DNA of 29,010 nucleotides from [Scytonema hofmanni] UTEX 2349 (lineage in GTDB: Bacteria; Cyanobacteriota; Cyanobacteriia; Cyanobacteriales; Nostocaceae), in assembly GCF_000582685.1 (NCBI RefSeq), contig NZ_KK073768.1, positions 2,452,327-2,481,336 of the forward strand, given 5' to 3'. Below the pieces are notes generated by a model. It was not told where the DNA came from. It was given only the letters and a program-made list of their open reading frames with translations, and searched no databases. Numbering within the stretch: position 1 is the stretch's first letter; every line of letters starts with the position of its first letter. The position numbers and the translations under genes are program-made. This document shows positions 23,338 through 29,010 of the stretch, in pieces.

Positions 23338-24162
23338 TACTTTCTCTCTCTTGCCAAAACGTTGAGCTGCTTTTTCTAAATCAGCGATCGCCGCTTCGTG
23401 GTATCCTAACGAATGTCGGGCAACTCCGCGATTAACATAAGCCTGAGCATTACTCGGATTAAGTCGAATTACTTCCGAAAAATCGCGCACTGCACCAGGA
23501 ATATCTCCGGTTCTCGTACAAGCGCACGCTCGGTTAAAGTATGCTCGCTCATCATTGGCATTGAGACGAATTGCTTTATCAAAGTCGAGCATCGCTGCTG
23601 GCAAATTTGCCAACTCTAACCGCGCTAATCCTCTGTCATTATATATATCCGCTTGTAGAGCTTGCAAGTTCTGCGGAATTATTGACAGAGCTTTATTATA
23701 ATCAGCGATCGCTTGTTGTTGATTCCCTAACATAGCAGTGGCGATGCCGCGATTATAGTAAGCTCGAAAATCATGGGGTTTGAGAGCGATCGCTTGTTTA
23801 TCATCTGCGATCGCATCCAAATAATTACCTTGTCTGTAGCGTGCTAATCCCCGATTCAAATAAGCCTCAGCATTCTTCGGAGCAAAATTTATCGCTTGTG
23901 TACAATCTGCGATCGCACTATGGTAATCTTGTAATTGAAGATACGCAAGACAGCGATCGCTATAAGCTGCGGCAAAATTACTTTCAAGCTGAATCGCTTC
24001 AGTTAAATCTGGAATTGCTTCTTGATAATTGCCGCGTTGCATCTTCTCTACACTCAACTTCAACAAATCACTAGCAATCGGTGCAGCATCAGCGCTGAAA
24101 GTGACAAAATTGAGAGCGATCGCCATCACAAAACTGAGAATGAATCGATAGCAGCGATTCAT
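23332..24162 (-). CDS. Secreted TPR-repeat protein
   Basis: 276 residues from ATG 24162, chosen because GGGAG lies 8 nt upstream and the product then begins with a Sec signal peptide (MNRCYRFILSFVMAIALNF..., cleavage near SADAA). A longer frame opens at 24198. The mature part is a run of about six or seven 34-residue tetratricopeptide repeats (AYLNRGLARYRQGNYLDAIADDKQAI type). TPRs mediate protein-protein contacts; the partner is unknown. The C-terminus stops abruptly (KAAQRFGKREKVA) and the TAG lies in the inverted repeat of the adjacent IS remnant. Relatives often continue for another helix, so the end may have been trimmed by that insertion. Confidence 0.85.
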   Translation of the reverse strand: MNRCYRFILSFVMAIALNFVTFSADAAPIASDLLKLSVEKMQRGNYQEAIPDLTEAIQLESNFAAAYSDRCLAYLQLQDYHSAIADCTQAINFAPKNAEAYLNRGLARYRQGNYLDAIADDKQAIALKPHDFRAYYNRGIATAMLGNQQQAIADYNKALSIIPQNLQALQADIYNDRGLARLELANLPAAMLDFDKAIRLNANDERAYFNRACACTRTGDIPGAVRDFSEVIRLNPSNAQAYVNRGVARHSLGYHEAAIADLEKAAQRFGKREKVA

Positions 24163-24359
24163 AAACAAATCTCCCAATTTAATTTTTTTGCAAAACATGC
24201 AGCACTAGGTAAAGAATATTTACCAAGAAAGGATTCAGGAGCCAGAATCCTGCATTTTATGTTACGCTTTGCGTGGGATAAATAAACTGCGTTTTTGTAC
24301 CCCATTCCTTAACATAAACAGGTGGCAACAAAAACCCCAAACGTTGCATTCTGACTCCT

Positions 24360-24387
24360 GTAGAGACGCGAAATTTCGCGTCTCTAC
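24360..24387. repeat. Perfect 28-bp palindrome (GTAGAGACGCGAAA arms)
   Basis: Completely symmetric about its centre; 12 bp from the petJ stop codon. A possible terminator hairpin for petJ. Confidence 0.85.
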
Positions 24388-24398
24388 AACTGGTAACT

Positions 24399-24737
24399 TT
24401 ACTTCTTCCAGTTTTTATTGTTAGCTTGATCCAACACGTAAGCAGCTACGTCTTCAATCTGAGCTGGTTTTAAACGACCTTTAAAAGCAGGCATAGCACC
24501 TTTACCCTTTGTAACTTGGGCAATAATCGCTTCTGCGGAGTTCATGCCATACTTATCTAAAGCTTCTTTCTTCAGATTTTTTTTAGCATTAACTAAGTTT
24601 TTACCACCAGCATGACAAGAAGCGCAATTAGCGGCAAAAATTTTCTTTCCACTGACTGCATCTGCTAAAGCTGGACTGTTGAAGGTAAAGGTAAAGATTG
24701 TTACGCATAACAACAATACCGAAAGAATCTTTTTCAT
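24399..24737 (-). CDS. petJ: Cytochrome c6
   Basis: Soluble lumenal c-type cytochrome that carries electrons from cytochrome b6f to photosystem I, replacing plastocyanin when copper is scarce; it also serves respiration. From ATG 24737 the product has 112 residues: a Sec signal peptide (about 25 residues, ending ALA), the haem attachment motif CASCH, and the axial methionine in GAMPAFKGRL. A longer frame starts 6 codons earlier (24755) but would put charged residues ahead of the signal peptide. Length and motifs fit PetJ well. It stands alone. Confidence 0.92.
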   Translation of the reverse strand: MKKILSVLLLCVTIFTFTFNSPALADAVSGKKIFAANCASCHAGGKNLVNAKKNLKKEALDKYGMNSAEAIIAQVTKGKGAMPAFKGRLKPAQIEDVAAYVLDQANNKNWKK

Positions 24738-24844
24738 CCCGTGTTCTCTCTGCAAAAAAAGGACTGTTTAGTTCAATATCCTTCATAATTGTGAGCTTCA
24801 TGGTTATTGTAGTCAAATGACGGGCTGTCATACTTCGCGGTTTT

Positions 24845-24894
24845 GTTGGTTGTTGGTTGTTAGTTGCTAGTTGTTAGTGGTTAGTTGCTAGTTG
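24845..24894. repeat. Heptanucleotide tandem repeat (TTGGTTG/TTAGTTG)
   Basis: About seven degenerate 7-bp units, related to the arrays at 5671-5905, in the gap upstream of petJ. Confidence 0.8.
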
Positions 24895-24944
24895 TGAAGA
24901 ATTATCCTAACCACACCACGCTTCCCCCACTCCCCACTAACATT

Positions 24945-24972
24945 GTACAGATGCGATTAATCGCGTCTCTAC
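24945..24972. repeat. GACGCGATTAATCGCGTC palindrome overlapping a gene end
   Basis: 28-bp near-perfect palindrome; its right arm contains the stop codon (24969-24971) of the acetyltransferase gene. Confidence 0.8.
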
Positions 24973-25457
24973 CCACTCCCCAATTTCTTCAACCCTTCTT
25001 CTGTAACCCGACAAATTCGCCAATCATCTAAAATAGAGGCTCCCATGCTGCGGTAGAATGCGATCGCAGGCTCATTCCAATCCAAAACGCTCCACTCTAA
25101 CCGTCCACAATTCCTTTCCACAGCTATTTGAGCTAATTTTGTCAACAAAGCTTTGCCAATACCTTTTCGTCGATACTTCGGTAAAACAAACAAATCTTCT
25201 AAATAAATTCCTGGCTTAGTGAGGAATGTTGAATAATTATGAAAAAACAGAGCGAAGCCGGCAGCTTGCCCTGCGTATTCTGCTAAAATCGCCTCAATAT
25301 ACTTAGTACCAAATAAATGCTCTTTCAGAGATTCAGCATTACCAGTAACAGCATGAGATAATTTTTCATACTCTGCCAACGCCTGAATTAACTCAAACAG
25401 CACAGCGCAATCTGCTGGTTCAGCAAACCGCAAAATTAAGTCGTTATCAAAAGTCAT
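24969..25457 (-). CDS. GNAT family N-acetyltransferase (diamine acetyltransferase-like)
   Basis: 162 residues. The acetyl-CoA-binding motif A is LYLEDLFVLPKYRRKGIGKALL-like (R-R-K-G-I-G-K around 105-111), followed by the C-terminal SVLDWNEPAIAFYRSMGA segment typical of spermidine/spermine-type GNATs. It probably transfers an acetyl group from acetyl-CoA to an amine; the acceptor is not fixed by sequence. The start is ATG 25457. Its last codon (TAG) lies in a dispersed palindrome. It is oriented like the sigma gene upstream but separated by two GACGTTCC palindromes. Confidence 0.85.
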   Translation of the reverse strand: MTFDNDLILRFAEPADCAVLFELIQALAEYEKLSHAVTGNAESLKEHLFGTKYIEAILAEYAGQAAGFALFFHNYSTFLTKPGIYLEDLFVLPKYRRKGIGKALLTKLAQIAVERNCGRLEWSVLDWNEPAIAFYRSMGASILDDWRICRVTEEGLKKLGSG

Positions 25458-25522
25458 TAGTCAATAGTCCAGAGTTAATAGTCCAAAGTCAATAGTACGA
25501 TGACCGTTGACTCCTAACTCCC

Positions 25523-25551
25523 GTACAGACGTTCCGGCGGAACGTCTCTAC
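25523..25551. repeat. GACGTTCC-type palindrome
   Basis: GTACAGACGTTCCGGCGGAACGTCTCTAC-type unit between the acetyltransferase and sigma genes. Its near-identical twin is 15 bp to the right. Confidence 0.85.
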
Positions 25552-25566
25552 AACTGCGTACCTTTA

Positions 25567-25597
25567 GTACAGACGTTCCGGCGGAACGTCTCTATAC
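25567..25597. repeat. GACGTTCC-type palindrome overlapping the sigma gene end
   Basis: Second of two adjacent copies. The sigma-factor stop codon (25592-25594) is inside its right arm. Confidence 0.85.
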
Positions 25598-26719
25598 CAA
25601 CCAACCTTTCAAACGTTTAGCTATATGAGGGCGCCGCAATTTTCGCATGGCTTTGCTTTGAATTTGTCGCACTCGTTCGCGAGACAAATTAAACATATTG
25701 CCTACTTCTTCTAAAGTACACGGTTCGCTGGTAGTCAAACCATACCGTAGAGAAATCACATCTTTTTCTCGTGGTGTCAACACATCACCCAAAACTTCCC
25801 AAATCTCCTGACGCATCATGTTTTCATTCATTTTTGCTTCGGGAGATTGATTATCTTCGTCTTCTAGCAAATCCATCAATTCCGTGTCTTCTTCTTTACC
25901 GACGCGGTGATTGAGAGAAAGTGCTTGACGGCGTAGTTGTTGTAGTTGACGTAGTTGTGGCAAAGGTATTTCTAAAACTTCTGCCATTTCCGCTTCTGTG
26001 GGATTGCGACAAAGTTTTTGTTTGAGTTCGCGTTGCGCTTTTTTGAGTTTGTTAAGTTTTTCAACAATATGGATTGGTAAGCGAATTGTCCGCGCATCAT
26101 TAGCGATCGCTCGCGTAATTGCTTGTCGAATCCACCAATAAGCGTATGTCGAAAATTTATAACCCTTATCTGGGTCGAATTTTTCTGTAGCGCGATTTAA
26201 CCCCATTGCCCCTTCCTGAATTAAATCCAAAAAAGGTACTCCGCGATTGAGATATCGTTTGGCAATTGACACTACCAACCGGAGATTTGAGCGAATCATT
26301 TTTCGCTTCGCTACTCTGCCTTGATACAAGCGACTTTCTAGTTGCTTTTCTGTCATTCCCAGTTCGGATGCGGCTTTTTCTTTAGTAGCTTGTTCACCCA
26401 GTTTTTCGCTTAACGAAACTTGTAATTCTCTTACTTCTTCATTAAACCGCACTCGCCGCGCCAATTCTACTTCTTCTTCGGCTTTGAGTAAAGGATAACG
26501 CGCCATTTCTTTAAAAAATGCGCCGACAGCATCATCATGCTCGGTTTTATTATATCCGGACGGTCGCGCTGCTGCCATTTGATCGCCATCGCGTTCATCT
26601 GTTTCCATTTCCGCGATCGCTGTATATTCATCTGCTACTGCTTCTAGTTCGAGTGGTATTTCACTATCAACAGCATTTTCTACTAGTATCTCCATTGTTC
26701 CCAATTCAGCAATATTCAT
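25592..26719 (-). CDS. Group 2 RNA polymerase sigma factor (RpoD/SigA-like)
   Basis: 375 residues from ATG 26719, preferred because AAGGA lies about 5 nt upstream; a longer frame opens at 26755. A short acidic N-terminus precedes region 1.2 (DDAVGAFFKEMARYPLL), region 2 (NLRLVVSIAKRYLNRGVPFLDLIQEG and the YAYWWIRQAITRAI stretch of 2.3-2.4), region 3, and region 4.2 with the helix-turn-helix CTLEEVGNMFNLSRERVRQIQ. It lacks the long region 1.1 of the primary sigma factor, so it is a group 2, non-essential alternative sigma (SigB/C/D/E group). I cannot say which from sequence memory alone. Divergent from priA across 820 bp. Confidence 0.93.
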   Translation of the reverse strand: MNIAELGTMEILVENAVDSEIPLELEAVADEYTAIAEMETDERDGDQMAAARPSGYNKTEHDDAVGAFFKEMARYPLLKAEEEVELARRVRFNEEVRELQVSLSEKLGEQATKEKAASELGMTEKQLESRLYQGRVAKRKMIRSNLRLVVSIAKRYLNRGVPFLDLIQEGAMGLNRATEKFDPDKGYKFSTYAYWWIRQAITRAIANDARTIRLPIHIVEKLNKLKKAQRELKQKLCRNPTEAEMAEVLEIPLPQLRQLQQLRRQALSLNHRVGKEEDTELMDLLEDEDNQSPEAKMNENMMRQEIWEVLGDVLTPREKDVISLRYGLTTSEPCTLEEVGNMFNLSRERVRQIQSKAMRKLRRPHIAKRLKGWLV

Positions 26720-27539
26720 AGTTTCCTTAAGGGATTGTTGCTTTGTTTGGTACATAATTAAATGACAGCTGCTTTTTCTTGAGGTTTGGTAGTTTTCACA
26801 TCAGAACAAATGCACCTGTCTTATAGCAAAATATAGGTTTCTGCTAATGTCTCATTGAAAGTGACATTCAGTCTGTATCTTTCATTTCATACTTCCTGTT
26901 ACATATAATTCAAAAATCAATACTGGTATTTGCACTCTCAAATATCTGCTTACATTTTCAACACATATATTCCTCATTCTTTTCTTTATTAGCAAATCTG
27001 TCAAATTTTCAAACTTTCTCAACCTTAACAAATATAAATATTTTCGGTAATCATCCTTAAACCTTAAATCTTCCTATATTTTTATTTTTTATGGCTGAGT
27101 ACTAATTACAGACTTCAGAGTCTTTTTTCTCGGTTAATGTAACCGCCGCCAGTTTATGAATGAAAAAACCAATATCTGAGCTATCTAACTTGAGCTATAT
27201 CTCTCTAAATTACAGCATCCCATATACTGACAGAGCTGAATATCTATCAATAGGTGGAAAAGCCCTATACCTTACTTAGTATATGAAGACAGCTTTTAGG
27301 AGTAAGCGAAGATGATTTGATTTTTTTTTAGATCGAACATTAAATATTTATTTTCGTCTTGAGTTGAGATTAGTTTGACGGATAAATTACATAAGAGGAA
27401 ACTTATCAAGTATCATAAGAGGGAAAAGTATTGCGAAATACAATTCGTCTTAATAAATTTGAAAAGTTAAAGTTAACTTAGTCAGGGGAATTCTGACCAA
27501 AACGCACATGCGTTCTAACAGTCTATTAATTCAAAAGCT
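26720..27539. other. Long AT-rich divergent intergenic region
   Basis: 820 bp between the sigma gene and priA. No ORF with coding character, tRNA or known RNA motif was recognised, and the repeat families of the rest of the window are absent. It must contain the sigma-gene and priA promoters. A T-rich stretch at 27318-27330 and a GTATATGAAGAC region before it are the only local peculiarities. Confidence 0.4.
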
Positions 27540-29010
27540 ATGTATAGTAATGGCGTAAGTTTATTTCCATTGGTAGTAGCCGAACCGGGTAATTTATACG
27601 AATCGAGCAAAGTTGTTGAACGGTGGATCGAAGTGCTGGTTGACTGTCCAGGAAGCTCAGGTTTATTTACTTACCGATTGCCACCTCAGTTAATTTGTCA
27701 ACCAGGAGATATTTTAAGTGTGCCATTTGGAGCGCAACAGTTAGGAGCGATCGCCATTCGATTATTAACACAACCTAGCGCCGACATACCACGAGAAAAA
27801 ATTAGAGATGTCGAAGATGTAATTCATAGCGGTTTTTTTCAAGATAATTACTGGACATTGATCGAAAGGGTGTCGCAGTATTATTACACACAACTGATCC
27901 AAGTGATACGAGTCGCATTACCTCCCGGATTATTAGGGCGATCGCAACGGCGTATCCGTTTGGTTTTAAAAGACACATCCCTAGATTCTTTGGCTACTGA
28001 AGCTTTCTTGTCGAATGCAGCGCGACAAATTGTAGAGCTTCTGCGTTCCTCAGCAGCAGGAGATTACAGCTTTACCTACCTTCAACAAAAAGTCAAGGGC
28101 GCATATCGAGGAGTACGCGAATTATCGCGATGCGGCATGGTAGAAAGCTATTTAGAACCGCCGCGATTAACTCGACCAAAGCTGCAAAAAGCAGTCACAA
28201 TGGTAGGAAGTAACTTTGATCGTGACTTAACAACTCGCCAAAGAGAAATTTTAGAAGTATTGCGGCGACAAGGCGGCGAATTATGGCAAAATGAATTATT
28301 ACAACTTTGTAGCGCAAGTTCTTCTATCCTCAAAATCTTAGAACAAAAGGGTTATATTGTAATTCAAGAACGGGAAATATTGCGAAGCGAAACTCCTGCG
28401 AGTGGAATATTAGCCGACCAAGCGAAATCATTAACAATAGCTCAATCCCAAGCGTTAGCGACAATAAATCAACTAAATGGATATGCTCAAGTTTTATTGC
28501 ATGGAGTGACAGGTTCGGGAAAAACCGAAGTATATTTGCAAGCGATCGCACCTCTACTCAATCAAAATAAATCCGCTTTAGTTTTAGTTCCAGAAATTGG
28601 ACTTACACCGCAATTAACCGATCGCTTTCGCGCTAGATTTGGCAACAGAGTCAGCGTTTATCACAGCGCTCTAAATGACGGTGAACGTTACGACACCTGG
28701 CGCCAAATGCTCACAGGAGAAGCGCAAGTAGTTATCGGCACCCGAAGCGCCGTTTTTGCACCTTTGCCAAACTTGGGTTTAATCATCTTAGACGAAGAAC
28801 ACGACAGCAGCTTTAAACAAGACTCACCTATCCCAACCTACCACGCTCGAACCGTCGCTAAATGGCGAGCCGAATTAGAAAATTGTCCCTTAATTTTAGG
28901 CTCCGCGACGCCTTCCTTAGAAAGTTGGTTGAGCGTCAGAGAAGGAGGCAGGGGGCAGGGGGCAGGGGGACAAGGGGGACAAGGGGGACAAGGGGGACAA
29001 GGGGGACAAG
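27540..29010 (+). CDS. priA: Primosomal protein N' (PriA helicase), cut off by the window edge
   Basis: Replication-restart helicase. The 490 visible codons, from ATG 27540 (a stop codon is in frame just upstream), include the N-terminal 3'-DNA-binding domain (VLVDCPGSSGLFTYRLP, GDILSVPFG). They also hold the helicase core with Walker A GVTGSGKTEVY, PEIGLTPQ, GTRSAVFAPL, the DEEH box (ILDEEHDSSFKQ) and LGSATPSLESW. After ESWLSVREGG the frame enters GQG/GGQ repeats encoded first by GGCAGGG heptads and then by the 9-bp GGGGGACAA unit. The zinc-binding and second helicase domains should lie beyond the edge. The linker after motif III may tolerate such an insertion, but this is inference. Confidence 0.93.
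   Translation, partial: MYSNGVSLFPLVVAEPGNLYESSKVVERWIEVLVDCPGSSGLFTYRLPPQLICQPGDILSVPFGAQQLGAIAIRLLTQPSADIPREKIRDVEDVIHSGFFQDNYWTLIERVSQYYYTQLIQVIRVALPPGLLGRSQRRIRLVLKDTSLDSLATEAFLSNAARQIVELLRSSAAGDYSFTYLQQKVKGAYRGVRELSRCGMVESYLEPPRLTRPKLQKAVTMVGSNFDRDLTTRQREILEVLRRQGGELWQNELLQLCSASSSILKILEQKGYIVIQEREILRSETPASGILADQAKSLTIAQSQALATINQLNGYAQVLLHGVTGSGKTEVYLQAIAPLLNQNKSALVLVPEIGLTPQLTDRFRARFGNRVSVYHSALNDGERYDTWRQMLTGEAQVVIGTRSAVFAPLPNLGLIILDEEHDSSFKQDSPIPTYHARTVAKWRAELENCPLILGSATPSLESWLSVREGGRGQGAGGQGGQGGQGGQGGQ
28947..29010. repeat. GGCAGGG heptads leading into 9-bp GGGGGACAA repeats at right window end
   Basis: Three 7-bp units change into at least five 9-bp units that run off the end. The 9-bp unit is the inverse of the one at 1-49. 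All stay in the priA frame (Gly-Gly-Gln). Confidence 0.95.

Noticed and set aside
26720..27539. tRNA or small RNA gene in the sigma-priA gap
   Set aside because: No cloverleaf with a GGTTCGAATCC-type arm and no strong terminator hairpin were found on either strand.

Overview
The window reads as chromosome of a filamentous, probably heterocyst-forming cyanobacterium. The HIP1 octamer GCGATCGC recurs throughout. The genes include ChlD, cytochrome c6, paired HLIPs and XisI. Heptanucleotide tandem repeats and short palindromes fill the gaps. Both ends lie in the same 9-bp tandem repeat, in inverted orientation. On the left it is read inside chlD and on the right inside priA, so the window looks like a whole contig that broke at unresolved repeats.

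Layout. 1-1398: chlD, cut by the left end. 1817-4175: a HEPN(Swt1-type)-RNase III-dsRBD fusion convergent with a histidine kinase. 4543-8442: a c-di-AMP (ydaO/yuaA) riboswitch followed by a three-gene NrtB/NrtA/NrtD-like ABC importer. 8480-9500: a second c-di-AMP riboswitch before a universal-stress-like protein. 9911-11281: a secreted DUF2252 protein bracketed by direct repeats. 11514-11972: two high-light-inducible proteins with a near-consensus HLR1 site upstream. 12505-15615: a 1036-residue membrane-anchored protein built of about seven repeats, ending at a clear terminator. 15749-18550: a conserved unknown, a PD-(D/E)XK-like protein, a broken UPF0175 gene and xisI.

18571-23337 is a mobile-element zone. 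It holds a 134-bp MITE-like element, an 11-unit array of 21-bp near-palindromes, and an IS200/IS605-type element with tnpA and a decayed tnpB. A complete-looking group II intron encoding an RT/maturase/HNH protein sits inside the 3' end of tnpB. A short IS remnant follows and runs into the end of a TPR gene. 23332-29010 returns to housekeeping genes: TPR protein, petJ, a GNAT acetyltransferase, a group 2 sigma factor, and divergent priA cut by the right end.

Themes. Two c-di-AMP riboswitches, each with a different insertion in the same peripheral arm, place an anion-type importer and a stress protein under one second messenger. Repeats touch many genes here: inside chlD and priA, inside a riboswitch, splitting UPF0175, and supplying or adjoining the stop codons of several genes. 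All functional statements come from reading the sequence and from family knowledge; no database search was run.
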